From positions 161,513-225,512 of the forward strand of contig JAOAKI010000004.1 in assembly GCA_026413765.1 (NCBI GenBank): DNA of 64,000 nucleotides, given 5' to 3'. Both the position numbers and the translations under genes were made by a program. Below are positions 1 to 10,567 of the stretch, one piece after another (within the stretch, counting starts at the first letter, position 1; every line of letters begins with the position of its first letter). The notes beneath the pieces are model-generated. The model ran no database searches. It saw nothing but the letters and a program-made list of their open reading frames with translations, and was not told where the DNA came from. This DNA comes from Microcaldota archaeon. Its GTDB lineage: Archaea > Micrarchaeota > Micrarchaeia > Anstonellales > Anstonellaceae.

Positions 1-2
1 AA

Positions 3-1076
3 TCCCTGACCGGAGCATACTTGCGCAGAGAGCTGAAAATCTCGACTCCTGCCATAAGAAGGAAGCCAAGAATGTGGCTGACAATCAGAGGGGCTAGAGA
101 GAACAACCTGAAAAATATTGATGTAAGAATACCGCTTGGTGTGTTCACATGCATAACTGGCGTTTCAGGTTCTGGAAAATCAACGCTGATAAATGAGATA
201 TTGTACAAAGCGCTGATGAAGCATCTCCATAATGCAAAAATAGAGCCTGGAAAATTTGACAGGCTTGAGGGCGTAGAAAACATAAAGGAAGTCGTTGCTA
301 TTGACCAGACACCTATTGGAAGGACGCCGCGCTCAAATCCGGCTACGTATATAGGAGCATTCACGCCCATCAGAGAACTGTTTGCAGGGATACCAGAAGC
401 ACGGGCGCGAGGCTATGACCCGGGCCAATTTTCATTTAATGTGCAGAAAGGAAGATGCCAAGCATGCGAAGGGGATGGGGTAAAGAGGATTGAGATGCAA
501 TTTTTGCCAGATGTTTATGTGACATGCGAGGAGTGCGGAGGAAAGCGCTACGATGCAGAAACACTCCAAATAAAGTACAAGGGCAAAAACATATACGATG
601 TGCTATGCATGAGCGTTGAGGATGCCCGCGCGTTTTTCCAGAATATACCGCAGATAAGAAACAAGCTGGACACGCTGATTGATGTTGGGCTTGGTTACAT
701 ATCGCTTGGCCAGCCTGCAACAACACTTTCTGGAGGCGAAGCCCAGAGAATAAAGCTGGCGGCCGAGCTAGGAAGAAAAGACACAGGGGCGACGCTGTAC
801 ATTCTTGACGAACCTACAACGGGCCTCCATTTTGCAGATGTAAGCAAGCTTCTTGCAGTCCTGCAACGGCTTGCGGACAGAAACAACACAATAGTCGTGA
901 TAGAGCACAATTTAGATGTAATCAAGTCTGCAGATTATATCATTGACTTGGGGCCGGAAGGCGGTGACGAAGGAGGAGAGATTGTCGCTGAGGGAACTCC
1001 TGAAGAAGTGGCTAAAAACAAGAACAGCTATACTGGATTTTATTTGAGAAAAGTTTTGGATGCAAAATCAGCTTGA
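3..1076 (+). CDS. uvrA: Excinuclease ABC subunit A, C-terminal part (gene runs off the left edge)
   Basis: In-frame [11 protein letters not shown] before the listed ORF start; Walker [11 protein letters not shown], zinc-finger CQACEGDG...CEECGGKRY, signature [22 protein letters not shown]. Confidence 0.97.
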   Translation, partial: SLTGAYLRRELKISTPAIRRKPRMWLTIRGARENNLKNIDVRIPLGVFTCITGVSGSGKSTLINEILYKALMKHLHNAKIEPGKFDRLEGVENIKEVVAIDQTPIGRTPRSNPATYIGAFTPIRELFAGIPEARARGYDPGQFSFNVQKGRCQACEGDGVKRIEMQFLPDVYVTCEECGGKRYDAETLQIKYKGKNIYDVLCMSVEDARAFFQNIPQIRNKLDTLIDVGLGYISLGQPATTLSGGEAQRIKLAAELGRKDTGATLYILDEPTTGLHFADVSKLLAVLQRLADRNNTIVVIEHNLDVIKSADYIIDLGPEGGDEGGEIVAEGTPEEVAKNKNSYTGFYLRKVLDAKSA

Positions 1077-2666
1077 AAGCGCGCCTTTTTTCCTCAGAAA
1101 GCGATGATAAGAAATGACAAACCGATGAGCTTCGTCTCTTGCGTGCCGCAAGATGTTCAGTGCTTGAGAAGATTTTGGAAGCACAATAGGCGTTGGGGAG
1201 TCAGGGTGAAAAATCTCTTCTCTTTCCTTTGCGATGGCAATGCAAGGCAGATGGATGTTGAGAGAATTGAGTGCAGCTCTTGCTGCATTCAATTGGGCAA
1301 TGCCGCCGTCAATTACGATCAAATCAGGGAATTGGGAGTTTTCTTCTTTTAAGCGGCGATATCTCCTGAAAACGATCTCGCGAATTGCGGCAAAGTCATT
1401 CTGCCCTTCAACAGATGAGATTTTGAACCTTCTATATGCCGATTTGTTAGGCGAACCATTAGTAAATTGGACCATCGCGCCTACAATGTGGCTGCCAAAT
1501 AGATTGGAAACGTCAAAACACTCGATTATTTTTGGTATTGAGGGCAATCTCAGTTTCTCCTGCAGCTCTAGCAAGGCAGGATCTGCATTGCCTGCAATTT
1601 CCATCAAAATGTTTTTCCTTAAGAGCAACAATAATTCTTTTTTATCCCCTTTTTGCGGGGAGAGGATCGTAACTTTAGAGCCTCTCTTCATCGATAAAAA
1701 TTTTTCGAGGGCTTCTTTGGAGGGAGGAATGCTGTCGACAACAATAGTTGGTGGGATTGAATCCGCCTCATAAAACCTGGGCAAAAATTCCGATAGGACA
1801 TCTTGCGGATTCAATGGCTGAAGCTCAAATTTTTTCCTATCCCGAATCACTCCGTCCTTTTTGCGAAACATCTGCAAATACACTGTTCCATTGTGCTCGA
1901 TAAAGGCGATATAATCTTCATTTGCGCATTTGACGCTTTCCATCTTTTGCCTTTCCCTGAGGGAAGAGAGAAGCTTGATCGAATCGCGAAGCTGGATAGC
2001 CTTCTCATAAAGCCTATGCTTTGTCGCTTCACGCATCTCTTTTTCCATTTCATCGATTACTTTTTCAAGCTCTTTTCCGCCAGAAAGAACGGCCTTGAGT
2101 TTCTCGACTTGTTTTTGGTATTCCTTGGGGGAAATTAGGCCAGCACAAGGCCCAAGGCAGAAGCCAAGATGATATTGGAGACACGGCCTTTTTTGGCCTA
2201 GTTTGCAAGTCCTGATTCGGAAAATCTTGCGCAAGGTTGAGGCAGCCAAAATGTATGCGGAACCAGGAAGGAAAGGCCCAAATAAGCTGCCTTTCTGCAC
2301 GAACTTTCCAAGGCGATTGCGCCTGACAACCAGCATTCTTGGGAATTCTTCATCAGTAATCAGAATGTAAGTATATCTTTGGTTGTCTTTGAGCTGTATG
2401 TTGTATTTCGGATAGTACTGCTTGATGAGCTGGCTTTCAAGCAAAAATGCTTCTGCTTCGCTGTCGGTGACTACAAATTCCAGCAATGAGGCGCTTCTTA
2501 GCATCTGGGTGATCCTATCTGATAGCTTGCCGCTAAAATATGATAAAAGCCTGTTGTGCAAATCTTTTGCCTTGCCAATATAGATTGGATTGCCTTTGTC
2601 GTCCTTAAAGATATAGACGCCGGGTTGATGCGGTGCAGAGGCAGCCGTTTCAGAAAGCATATGCAT
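1068..2666 (-). CDS. uvrC: Excinuclease ABC subunit C
   Basis: GIY-YIG start ([30 protein letters not shown]), C-terminal RNase H-like domain ([21 protein letters not shown]...DLIVIDGG). Start placed at internal MHMLSE, not the ORF-track start. Confidence 0.95.
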   Translation of the reverse strand: MHMLSETAASAPHQPGVYIFKDDKGNPIYIGKAKDLHNRLLSYFSGKLSDRITQMLRSASLLEFVVTDSEAEAFLLESQLIKQYYPKYNIQLKDNQRYTYILITDEEFPRMLVVRRNRLGKFVQKGSLFGPFLPGSAYILAASTLRKIFRIRTCKLGQKRPCLQYHLGFCLGPCAGLISPKEYQKQVEKLKAVLSGGKELEKVIDEMEKEMREATKHRLYEKAIQLRDSIKLLSSLRERQKMESVKCANEDYIAFIEHNGTVYLQMFRKKDGVIRDRKKFELQPLNPQDVLSEFLPRFYEADSIPPTIVVDSIPPSKEALEKFLSMKRGSKVTILSPQKGDKKELLLLLRKNILMEIAGNADPALLELQEKLRLPSIPKIIECFDVSNLFGSHIVGAMVQFTNGSPNKSAYRRFKISSVEGQNDFAAIREIVFRRYRRLKEENSQFPDLIVIDGGIAQLNAARAALNSLNIHLPCIAIAKEREEIFHPDSPTPIVLPKSSQALNILRHARDEAHRFVISYHRFLRKKGALSS

Positions 2667-2748
2667 TCCCCAAAAATAGAGACAAAAACAGAGGGAGACG
2701 GTACACCACGAAGGCTCCGCCTCACCTCCCACTTGCTCTCTAAAAAGA

Positions 2749-2764
2749 GCAGCAAATATGCTGC
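2749..2764 (-). promoter_or_regulatory. Inverted repeat GCAGCA-AATA-TGCTGC just downstream of the AT-rich TATA-like element of uvrC (2766-2780)
   Basis: Perfect 6-bp arms read directly; TTATATAAATTTTAA lies adjacent on the minus strand. Confidence 0.5.
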
Positions 2765-2825
2765 ATTAAAATTTATATAAGCTACTATTGGTCTGCGCCC
2801 TTTTGCCGAGATTTTGCGATTTTGC

Positions 2826-3155
2826 TTATTCTTCCTTGAGAAGCAGGATCGCCTCTGCGATGTCGCCTTCTGTTTCCCTGAGGGCATTCTGCGCCTCTTC
2901 TCGAGAGCAGCCCGCTGCTTCCATCACTAACCGGATGTCTTCTTCCCCTGGCTCTTTTTCTTGGTGGATTTTTCCGCTTATTTGGAATGATGTCTGGCCA
3001 TGCATCTGGATTTGCAGAACTGAAGGCTCAAAAATTGTAATCCTGCCGCCATCTGAAAGCTCAATTGTCACTTTTGATGCGGCAAGCTCATCGGTTTTGA
3101 TGCCCATCTGCTTCATCAGCTTCGCGATGTTTTTTGGGTCCATATTTGGAAGCAT
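2826..3155 (-). CDS. nac: Nascent polypeptide-associated complex protein (archaeal NAC alpha, with UBA)
   Basis: MLPNMDPKNIAKLMKQMGIKTDELAASKVTIEL... and C-terminal UBA-like EDIRLVMEAAGCSREEAQNALRETEGDIAEAILLL. Confidence 0.93.
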   Translation of the reverse strand: MLPNMDPKNIAKLMKQMGIKTDELAASKVTIELSDGGRITIFEPSVLQIQMHGQTSFQISGKIHQEKEPGEEDIRLVMEAAGCSREEAQNALRETEGDIAEAILLLKEE

Positions 3156-3168
3156 GCAAACACACCTC

Positions 3169-3891
3169 TCATTGTTCTTCAAGCAAAAGGTCTGCATTTA
3201 TTAGATCTACTAACTTTTTAACGATGAGTTTTTGCATAGCCTGCCCTTTTTGCAAAGAGGAGCCTCCGACTTTGCCAATATAGCCGAATTTAGTGAAAAC
3301 ACCAGGCGGAGTTGGTATGACTCTTCCAAAAAACTTTTTTGTTTTTTGCTGTGGGACTTTGCGCGGCTCCCAGCCAGTGAGGGCAATCAAAAGTGAAGCC
3401 TCATTTTCGTCTGCATGGCCCACTGATTCTCCTGTTATGTCCTTCAATGATGGAATTTCCCACCATGAAACAATGCAGCAGCGGAACTGGAGCCTATCGG
3501 CCAGCTCTTTTAGAGCCTGAGAAGCAACAGCAGCATTGCCGCCATGGCCATTCAACAAAAGGATTTTATCGAACTTGTTCCTCACAAGCTCTTCGGCGAT
3601 ATCTTTAATAAGCGATGCGAAAGTAGAGGATTTGAGGGAAAGCGTCCCTGCCCAAGGCCTTAGGGTATAGCAAAAGCCATAATTTATTGGGGGCAGGACT
3701 AGAGCATTTGACTGCGATGCGACTTTTTTTGCAAGCTCATATGGTGTGATGCTGTCAGTCCCTACCGGCAAGTGAGGTCCGTGCGCCTCTGTCGCACCCA
3801 TCGGCAAGATGACTACTGGGCGATTCTTCTTTTTTGCGATCAATTCTATCTCTTTTGAGGTCAGCTCCTCAAAAAGCACTGTCCTTGCCAT
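3169..3891 (-). CDS. Creatininase family protein
   Basis: VVILPMGATEAHGPHLPVGTDSITPYELA ... LLLNGHGGNAAV. Confidence 0.88.
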   Translation of the reverse strand: MARTVLFEELTSKEIELIAKKKNRPVVILPMGATEAHGPHLPVGTDSITPYELAKKVASQSNALVLPPINYGFCYTLRPWAGTLSLKSSTFASLIKDIAEELVRNKFDKILLLNGHGGNAAVASQALKELADRLQFRCCIVSWWEIPSLKDITGESVGHADENEASLLIALTGWEPRKVPQQKTKKFFGRVIPTPPGVFTKFGYIGKVGGSSLQKGQAMQKLIVKKLVDLINADLLLEEQ

Positions 3892-3895
3892 GGAT

Positions 3896-4309
3896 TCATT
3901 TTGGGAAGAGATAGTATAAAAAGAATGAGGAAAGCATGCAGACTGCAAATTGCTGCACCAATAAATTGGACAGAAAACCTACTGGGATTGCAAAAAAGAG
4001 AAACAGAGAAAATATTGGAATAAAACCGGAAAGCAAAAAAATGATTAAGCCAAATGAGGTGGGGCAGCAGTCTTTTCTCGTGAATGCAAAAAAGGCGTAC
4101 AAAAACACTATTCCTTTGAGCAAAGAAAAGGAAATCGGAAAAATAAGTGACTCTAAAGTCGGATTCCAAGGCACCCAATTTGTGTTCCACAAAAAAAAGT
4201 ATTGCTCGTCAGCATAAAATTGCTGATTTGCATATAAAGAAACAAGCGAAAAGAATTGGTCAACTGCCGCTATCGTCAGCGCCGCAAGGGCAGCCCTTCT
4301 AAAATCCAT
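3896..4309 (-). CDS. Hypothetical multi-pass membrane protein
   Basis: Hydrophobic ORF of 137 aa, same strand as neighbours; no family recognised. Confidence 0.5.
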   Translation of the reverse strand: MDFRRAALAALTIAAVDQFFSLVSLYANQQFYADEQYFFLWNTNWVPWNPTLESLIFPISFSLLKGIVFLYAFFAFTRKDCCPTSFGLIIFLLSGFIPIFSLFLFFAIPVGFLSNLLVQQFAVCMLSSFFLYYLFPK

Positions 4310-4359
4310 CTATAAAGCACCATGCAAAAATCCAGTCAAAAAACCACAGCAAGCTATCC

Positions 4360-4962
4360 TCATGCTTCTTTGTGAAAGCTTTCTTTCACTTCGCTTTTCC
4401 TTACTTCAACCCTCTTTATAGGACCGATTTTTTTTACCGCATTGAAAAGCTTTGCTGAAAGTTTTCCATATGCAAGCTCTTGCGACAAAGTTGCAAAATC
4501 AGCATTAGAAGCAATGGATTTTATTGCGGATGAGAGCGCTTTGCGAACATCGGTCTTTACTGACTGGCTGACTTTCAAGCCAGTTATACAAAGCATTTTT
4601 ATACGCATCGGGATGCCGTCTTTGGTTGTGACATCATCTACCTGGTTTATAACCGACCTTCGCCTTCGAGCAAGAGTGCGTATATAGCCGGGCATAAGCT
4701 CATGCCCTATAAATGCGGTTTTTGCCGTCTTGCCGACCACTTCTTTGACTCTGAAAAACAAGTTAGTGTATGCAGTATTTGGGGAAAAAGTTCCGCTCAT
4801 TTCCCCTAAGCCAACTTTTATGACCCTGTTTTTCAAATTAGCCTCGTCAGAAGACACAATCTGTCCGATCTCTTTAGAATCGAAAAATTCAGGAGCAACG
4901 ACACTATACCATTGTTTTGTTTTCCATTTGTCGACCAACCTTGTTTTCTTTGCATCCGCCAT
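4360..4962 (-). CDS. rps3ae: 30S ribosomal protein S3Ae
   Basis: KTKQWYSVVAPEFFDSKEIGQIVSSDEANLKNRVIKVGLGEMSG. Confidence 0.96.
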   Translation of the reverse strand: MADAKKTRLVDKWKTKQWYSVVAPEFFDSKEIGQIVSSDEANLKNRVIKVGLGEMSGTFSPNTAYTNLFFRVKEVVGKTAKTAFIGHELMPGYIRTLARRRRSVINQVDDVTTKDGIPMRIKMLCITGLKVSQSVKTDVRKALSSAIKSIASNADFATLSQELAYGKLSAKLFNAVKKIGPIKRVEVRKSEVKESFHKEA

Positions 4963-4974
4963 GCAATCAACCTA

Positions 4975-5430
4975 TTACTTGACCAAAAGCGCAGCAGTTT
5001 CAGGATCATACTTCCAGTCAGGCGGCAGCCTGCCGATTGAAGTGTAATATTTCACAAGTCTGCCTATCTTTGACTCGACATGGATCAGCTTTGTGCGATT
5101 GTGCTTGTCTGCCCTGTTTTTCCTTAGATGCTCCCTCATATTGACTGCCCTCTTAATGAGGTTAAGGAGGTCTTCAGGATAGTCTATTTTAATCCCGTTT
5201 TTTTCTAAAATTTGTGTGATTGATTTGCCACACAGATTTTGGACTGAAGGGACGCCGTAGGTGTCTCTCAAAATCTGACCAATCATTGTTGGGCCTTTTC
5301 CTTCTTTGCCCATTTTAACAATCAGCTCTTCCACTTCGTGTGCAGAATACTCAACCCACTCAGGTGAAATCTTTACCGAAGGCCTTTTTGAGCCAGATTT
5401 CCCCTTCTTTTTTGAATGCATCCTTGCCAT
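4975..5430 (-). CDS. rps15: 30S ribosomal protein S15
   Basis: MARMHSKKKGKSGSKRP...MIGQILRDTYGVPSV...RLVKYYTSIGRLPPDWKYDPETA. Confidence 0.97.
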   Translation of the reverse strand: MARMHSKKKGKSGSKRPSVKISPEWVEYSAHEVEELIVKMGKEGKGPTMIGQILRDTYGVPSVQNLCGKSITQILEKNGIKIDYPEDLLNLIKRAVNMREHLRKNRADKHNRTKLIHVESKIGRLVKYYTSIGRLPPDWKYDPETAALLVK

Positions 5431-5500
5431 TTTTTACCTCCAAACAAAGCAGCTATAATATGACATACCACTTTAAAAGCGTTTTGAATAACCCGTGCCT

Positions 5501-5911
5501 CTATTCTCCTATTATTTTGATAATGACTCGCTTTCTTCTTTGGCCGTCAAACTCTCCATAAAAGATCTGCTCCCAGGGACCCAGATCCAGTTTTCCATTT
5601 GTGATGGGCAAAATAACCTGGTGCCCCAAAAGAAGCCTTTTGAGATGCGCATCGCCATTGTCTTCTCCGGTATTGTGGTGGAGATAGTTTGCATGAGGGG
5701 CAAGTTTTTCTGCCCAGTTGAGGATGTCTTGCCAAAGGCCTGGCTCATAGTCATTGACAAAGACAGCGGCTGTGATGTGCATGGCAGAAACCAGGGCAAA
5801 GCCTTCTTTTATGCCTGCCTCGCGGACTGCCTCTTCGACTTGATGCTGGATTGGCACGATTTCTTTCCTGCTTTTAGTGTTAAACCAAAGATATTTTGTA
5901 TAAGATTTCAT
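5501..5911 (-). CDS. YjbQ/UPF0047 family protein
   Basis: [35 protein letters not shown]...[46 protein letters not shown]. Confidence 0.92.
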   Translation of the reverse strand: MKSYTKYLWFNTKSRKEIVPIQHQVEEAVREAGIKEGFALVSAMHITAAVFVNDYEPGLWQDILNWAEKLAPHANYLHHNTGEDNGDAHLKRLLLGHQVILPITNGKLDLGPWEQIFYGEFDGQRRKRVIIKIIGE

Positions 5912-5957
5912 AGACTCACCAAATCAAAAAGAATATGCATTATTCTTAATTTTTGCG

Positions 5958-6998
5958 TTGAAGAATATGGACATGATCGACAAGCTGGCATTCATAGCAT
6001 ATCTTGCCTTCCTGTTTTTCGTGTCAGTTTTGTTAGGAAAAGTAATCGGGCCGCTGATCTCTAGATTGCTTGAGAAGTTGACAAGCAAAACAAAAAATAC
6101 TCTAGACGACAGAATAATTGGCGCAATAAAGACACCGCTGGAGTCTTTTTCTTTTCTTGTTGTTTTTTATTTTCTTTTGCATTCCGTTCCAGAAATGTCG
6201 GAAGCAGCTACTTTTCTTGAAAAATATGTGCTTGTTATCCTGATAGTGATAGCCACATTCACGCTTTCCGAAATAAGCGGAGTGGTTATAAGATGGTACT
6301 ATGAAGAGGGCCAGAAGGAGGAGAGGCTAAGGCAAAAGGTCCAGCGGCTTGGTTTCGACAACTCCCTTTTGCCTCTGCTGAGAAAAATAACGAAACTTCT
6401 GATATACGTAATCGGATTTGCTTTTGCCCTCCAGGAAGTAGGTTTTGACATCACTGGAATCCTTGCAATTACCAGCGTTACCGCATTGATCATAGGTCTT
6501 GCAAGCCAGGAAACACTTGCGAACATATTTGCAGGCATTGCGCTTCAAATTGACAGGCCATACCACTATGGAGACTATATTAAGCTTCCCACAGGCGAGA
6601 TAGCGATTGTCAGGAAAATAGGCATGCGCTCAACAAAGCTGGAAGACATGTACCACAATACGATTATCCTGTCGAATTCTGAGTTTGCGAAAATGAGAGT
6701 GACGAACTTGACTTTGCCAGACGATGAAAGCATTGTTCCTGTTGTGGCAGAAATACCAAACAGCGTAGATCTGGAAAAGCTGAGGGAATCGATAGAGAAG
6801 AGATTAAAGAAGGAAAACCCGAATGGACTTATTAAGGAGAGGGGCTATAAATTTCTCATCGAGTCCATAAAGCCTAACACGGTTGTTGTTTCATTCCATT
6901 TCTGGGTAAAGCATTATGTTAATGCGGAAAAAATAAAGGAGATTGTTAATAGGCAGATTTTGGATTTTCTCAAAACGCAGGCAAAGAAAGCAGGCTAA
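5958..6998 (+). CDS. MscS-family mechanosensitive ion channel
   Basis: Several TM segments then LASQETLANIFAGIALQIDRPYHYGDYIKLPTGEIAIVRKIGMRSTKL. Confidence 0.92.
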   Translation: MKNMDMIDKLAFIAYLAFLFFVSVLLGKVIGPLISRLLEKLTSKTKNTLDDRIIGAIKTPLESFSFLVVFYFLLHSVPEMSEAATFLEKYVLVILIVIATFTLSEISGVVIRWYYEEGQKEERLRQKVQRLGFDNSLLPLLRKITKLLIYVIGFAFALQEVGFDITGILAITSVTALIIGLASQETLANIFAGIALQIDRPYHYGDYIKLPTGEIAIVRKIGMRSTKLEDMYHNTIILSNSEFAKMRVTNLTLPDDESIVPVVAEIPNSVDLEKLRESIEKRLKKENPNGLIKERGYKFLIESIKPNTVVVSFHFWVKHYVNAEKIKEIVNRQILDFLKTQAKKAG

Positions 6999-8032
6999 AA
7001 TGAGCGCAGCAGCCTCACATATTCTTCTCTGACAAAATCAGCTCCCGCCTGGTGCATTTTTTCCAAAAACCAGTTGATGAGCTTTTCGTTTGAAGTTCCC
7101 CAAAGTTGAGACTTGGAAACGATTTCGTAAACTTGCTGGCGGGTGATCTTGACTTTTTTTGCTGGGTCGAACAAGTCATGGTTGTCAATGCATTTTGCGT
7201 AGGATTCAATTGCCATAAAGAGCGGAATCAGGCAAAACATGCGGACTCTTATTGCTTTTTTCGGCAGGAGAAGGACGTATTTCATTGCAGAATACAGATA
7301 GTTCAAGGCGTTTCTTATCTGCGCGCGGAGTACTTTGAGCGCTGCTTGCCTTTTTTCAGAAAGGCACAACGTTTTATAGGAAAGTCCGTATTTTCGCATG
7401 AGAAGCTCTGGCCAATAATGCCTATTTTGCTGTATATCAAACGCGATGTCCCGCAAGATGTTTATTTTTTGCAAAGCAAGGCCAAATCGTTTTGCATATA
7501 GCCTGAGCTTCTTTTTGAGAGCGGCAGACACCACGCCATTCAAAAATAAAAGCTCATTGAAAAGATAGCCTATTATTCCTGCCACATAATAGCTGTAATG
7601 GTTCTGGTCTGCAAATGTCTTGATTTTTTTTCTTTGGAATTTCACCATTCCCTTTGCCATCGTTTTGCCATGCTTTATTATCGCAAGCTGGACAGGGCGC
7701 GGCTGCAGAGAAAAGACATGCACAACTGATTCAAAGTTTTCAAGAAGAACCTTCTCATAAGTATAATCAAGTTGTGAGAGCAACTGCTCTTTGCATGCCC
7801 TTATTTTGCTTTTTTCTGCTCTAGGCGCCTGGAATGCAAGAATAGTTTGCCTGAATAGCTTGATTTTTACAGGCACAGGAGCAGAGGAATCTTCGATAGT
7901 GTCAAGAATCCTGAAAAAAAGATAAGAAACCATCATTTGCTCGTTGAGCGGTTTTGGGAGGATTCTGATGCACAAAGAAAAGCTGCGGGAGACCAATGGA
8001 AGGATATCCCAACAAAGCGCAACATGGTTCAT
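6995..8032 (-). CDS. Squalene/phytoene synthase family protein
   Basis: LPLVSRSFSLCIRILP...FRILDTIEDS...GLALQKINILRDIAFDIQQNRHYWP. Confidence 0.85.
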   Translation of the reverse strand: MNHVALCWDILPLVSRSFSLCIRILPKPLNEQMMVSYLFFRILDTIEDSSAPVPVKIKLFRQTILAFQAPRAEKSKIRACKEQLLSQLDYTYEKVLLENFESVVHVFSLQPRPVQLAIIKHGKTMAKGMVKFQRKKIKTFADQNHYSYYVAGIIGYLFNELLFLNGVVSAALKKKLRLYAKRFGLALQKINILRDIAFDIQQNRHYWPELLMRKYGLSYKTLCLSEKRQAALKVLRAQIRNALNYLYSAMKYVLLLPKKAIRVRMFCLIPLFMAIESYAKCIDNHDLFDPAKKVKITRQQVYEIVSKSQLWGTSNEKLINWFLEKMHQAGADFVREEYVRLLRSF

Positions 8033-8111
8033 GAAACTTTCACCGCCAAAAAAACGCTATAAAATCTGAGAAAGGGTTTATAATGGTATATAAAACGACA
8101 ATAAGTTCTAA

Positions 8112-8200
8112 AGCCAGGTGAGGGAATCGAACCCCCCTATTCCGCTTACAGCAAAAACGATTCACTGCAGGCGGACGCATAGCCTCTCTGCCAACCTGGC
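8112..8200 (-). tRNA. tRNA-Cys(GCA) with an 18-nt intron at 37/38 (8147..8164)
   Basis: Acceptor GCCAGGT/ACCTGGC, U73, anticodon stem TCCGC/GCGGA, loop CTGCAG|TGAATCGTTTTTGCTGTA|A; relaxed BHB; no encoded CCA. Confidence 0.92.
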
Positions 8201-8240
8201 ATTTGACAAAATAAAGAATCAAGAGAAATTTTAAAAGCGC

Positions 8241-8783
8241 TTATTTGTGCAGTATTCTCAGCGTTTCAATAGCCCTCTCAATCATCGCCTTGGTAGAAGA
8301 TGAAACCTCTTGGCTCGTGGAAATAGTGCTTTCATAAAAGTGCTCAACGATTGAGATTGAAAGCTGCTTGTTTAACCTAATCGCCTCAAAAAGATTGGTT
8401 TTAGCCTCTTGCTCTTTTTTCTGCAAAATCTGGCAGATTGCAAGCGCGGTGATTGCCTCCACGTTGTCTGGCTGAACCGCCTTGACATATGCCAGCGCTT
8501 CTTCAGCCTCTTGCAGCCTATTCAGCGAAATCAAGCAATAACCCATCAGATGCCAAATATGCGGGTTTTCATTGTCAATTTCTGCAGCCTTAGAAAAACA
8601 TACCAATGCGTCATCGAATTGCTTTTCTAAATAATGCACTTTGCCTTTGACGAACCATGCAATCGCGTCTTTCGGGTCAATTTTGGCAAGCTCGTTGGCT
8701 TCTTGCTCGGCTTCACCTATTTTCTTTTCTTCCAACAGCTCTTCTGTTCTTGCAACCATTTCGTCGACAAGCTCATCTGCCAT
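8241..8783 (-). CDS. TPR repeat protein
   Basis: AWFVKGKVHYLEKQFDDALVCFSKAAEIDNENPHIWHLMGYCLISLNRLQEAEEAL. Confidence 0.85.
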   Translation of the reverse strand: MADELVDEMVARTEELLEEKKIGEAEQEANELAKIDPKDAIAWFVKGKVHYLEKQFDDALVCFSKAAEIDNENPHIWHLMGYCLISLNRLQEAEEALAYVKAVQPDNVEAITALAICQILQKKEQEAKTNLFEAIRLNKQLSISIVEHFYESTISTSQEVSSSTKAMIERAIETLRILHK

Positions 8784-8787
8784 AAAC

Positions 8788-9012
8788 TCACATTTCAGGA
8801 GAGGGCAACTGTAATACTTTCAGCAATAATTTGGCGACTGGATCAGCCGCCTTGAAGTTGTTATAATCAATCTTGACAGAAGACCAGCTAGTCGGAGACA
8901 TTTCCCAGCTTGGGAACTTGATTGCTTTTTTGAAGGCTTCGAACTCTTCTTTGGTTGTTGAAAGAGGTTTCGTAACTTTCGGTATTGGCGGCCTCCGGAC
9001 AACAGTCTGCAT
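8788..9012 (-). CDS. Hypothetical small protein
   Basis: ORF MQTVVRRPPIPKVTKPL..., collinear with neighbours. Confidence 0.45.
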   Translation of the reverse strand: MQTVVRRPPIPKVTKPLSTTKEEFEAFKKAIKFPSWEMSPTSWSSVKIDYNNFKAADPVAKLLLKVLQLPSPEM

Positions 9013-9044
9013 ACTGCTATATTCCAATACTAATCTTAAAAGCA

Positions 9045-10472
9045 TTAGCCTGCAGAGGCTAGCTTTTTTGCGACAGACAAAAGATTTTTGCGGCTTTTTG
9101 TGAGGCTGTTTTTAAATATTTTGATTTGGCGGAAGAATGCTGAGCGGGCAGGGAACTTGTAGGCCTGCTTCAGCTTATGCGTCTTGTCTACCGACAAAGC
9201 CTCTTTCAGCTCTTGCTGCGGAATTGTGACGTTCGCGAACTTAAGCAGCTCGTCTTCACTCAAAGAGGACAGTGGGCGCTTGCTATCTGCGCAAAATCTA
9301 ACCAGCTTGCCGGCAGTTGCATGGGCATCGCGAAAAGGAACGCCATGCTTGGCAAGCAAGTCGGCAAGTGCAGTCGCAGTGGCGTAGCCCTCCTCCAGCT
9401 CTTGGATTATTTTCTCCTCGTCGAATTTCACGAGGGGGAGGATTTTGGCCAGAATCGAAAATGCTTGAATGGCTGTTTCAACTCCTGCCATGATGGCGTA
9501 TTTGCTTTCTTGACTGTCTTTTGAATACCCTGTGGGAAGGCTTTTCAAAAGCGATGCACAATGGACGTAGAGCCCCAGCAGGCGAGACGCTTTCCCTCGG
9601 ATCAGCTCAAGAGGATCGGGGTTTTTCTTTTGGGGCATCATCGATGAGCCAGTGCAATATTCGTCTGGGAGTATAACAAGCCCCTTATTGGAAAGCACGA
9701 TTAGGTCTTCAGCGATCCGGCTGCAATGCACCATTGAAATGAGAAGAACGCCCAAAAACTCTGCTTCAAGCTCGCCCCGGGATGAAATTGCGTCGGTTGG
9801 GTTTGAAGCAGCCTCAAAAAAGCCAAGAAGGCAGGTGGTATAGTTTTTGTCTATATTCCACTCTGTCCCTGTGCCTGCGCCAGCGCCCAGCGGATTGACA
9901 TTTACCCGCCTATAAAGCTCGGCAAGTCGGCCTATATCGCGCTCGAACGCAAAAAAATAAGAATGCGCCCAAAGATGGACTGAGGAAGGCTGCGCGACCT
10001 GAAAATGCGTATAATAAGGAAAGGTGCAGTCCTTTTTTGACAGCTGCTTTAGTGCGTCTTGCAAAGCAAACAGTGCATCGCATGCTTCAAGAATCTTGTG
10101 GCGCATATACATCCGCATGTCAAGGGAGACTTGGTCGTTTCGAGAACGGCCAATGTGCATGTTTTTGCCGGCAGAAGTAATCTTGGTCACCGCAAATTCA
10201 ACTGCGGTGTGAACATCTTCAGCGCTGCTGTCTACGGAAAACTTGCCTTGCTGGGCATCGCTGTGCAGCTTCAGCAATGCAGAAAGTATTTCTGCTGCTT
10301 GGCTGCTTGGCAATATCTTCTGTTTTGCAAGCATGCAGACATGTGCAATGCTGCCCTCGATATCAAAGACTGCAAGCTTGGAATCCAAGCAAATGTCTTC
10401 CGAGGACAGAAATGAAAAAAGCTCGGCCTTTTGCTGCTTCGTGAAAGTTCCGCCCCACAGTTTCTTTACCAT
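9045..10472 (-). CDS. argH: Argininosuccinate lyase
   Basis: KLWGGTFTKQQKAELFSFLSS...HIGRSRNDQVSLDMRMYMR...GSSMMPQKKNPDPLELIRGKASRL. Confidence 0.96.
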   Translation of the reverse strand: MVKKLWGGTFTKQQKAELFSFLSSEDICLDSKLAVFDIEGSIAHVCMLAKQKILPSSQAAEILSALLKLHSDAQQGKFSVDSSAEDVHTAVEFAVTKITSAGKNMHIGRSRNDQVSLDMRMYMRHKILEACDALFALQDALKQLSKKDCTFPYYTHFQVAQPSSVHLWAHSYFFAFERDIGRLAELYRRVNVNPLGAGAGTGTEWNIDKNYTTCLLGFFEAASNPTDAISSRGELEAEFLGVLLISMVHCSRIAEDLIVLSNKGLVILPDEYCTGSSMMPQKKNPDPLELIRGKASRLLGLYVHCASLLKSLPTGYSKDSQESKYAIMAGVETAIQAFSILAKILPLVKFDEEKIIQELEEGYATATALADLLAKHGVPFRDAHATAGKLVRFCADSKRPLSSLSEDELLKFANVTIPQQELKEALSVDKTHKLKQAYKFPARSAFFRQIKIFKNSLTKSRKNLLSVAKKLASAG

Positions 10473-10539
10473 GAAACCACATCGCAAAATGAACTTTAAT
10501 AAGCTATATGGCATTAAAGCCGATGTTTTAGGCGCAACA

Positions 10540-10567
10540 ATTCAGTCTGAATAAAACACGTCTGAAT
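10540..10567 (-). promoter_or_regulatory. Candidate operator upstream of argH: ATTCAG-T-CTGAAT plus an extra CTGAAT half-site
   Basis: Perfect 6+1+6 palindrome at 10540-10552 and a repeated half-site at 10562-10567, upstream of the minus-strand argH start. Confidence 0.4.

Noticed and set aside
1068-1076. 9-bp convergent overlap of uvrA and uvrC 3' ends
   Set aside because: Real, but ordinary in compact genomes; no special structure attached.
2498-2887. 129-aa minus-strand ORF overlapping the uvrC start region
   Set aside because: Overlaps uvrC N-terminus and the NAC gene end in another frame; no conserved features.
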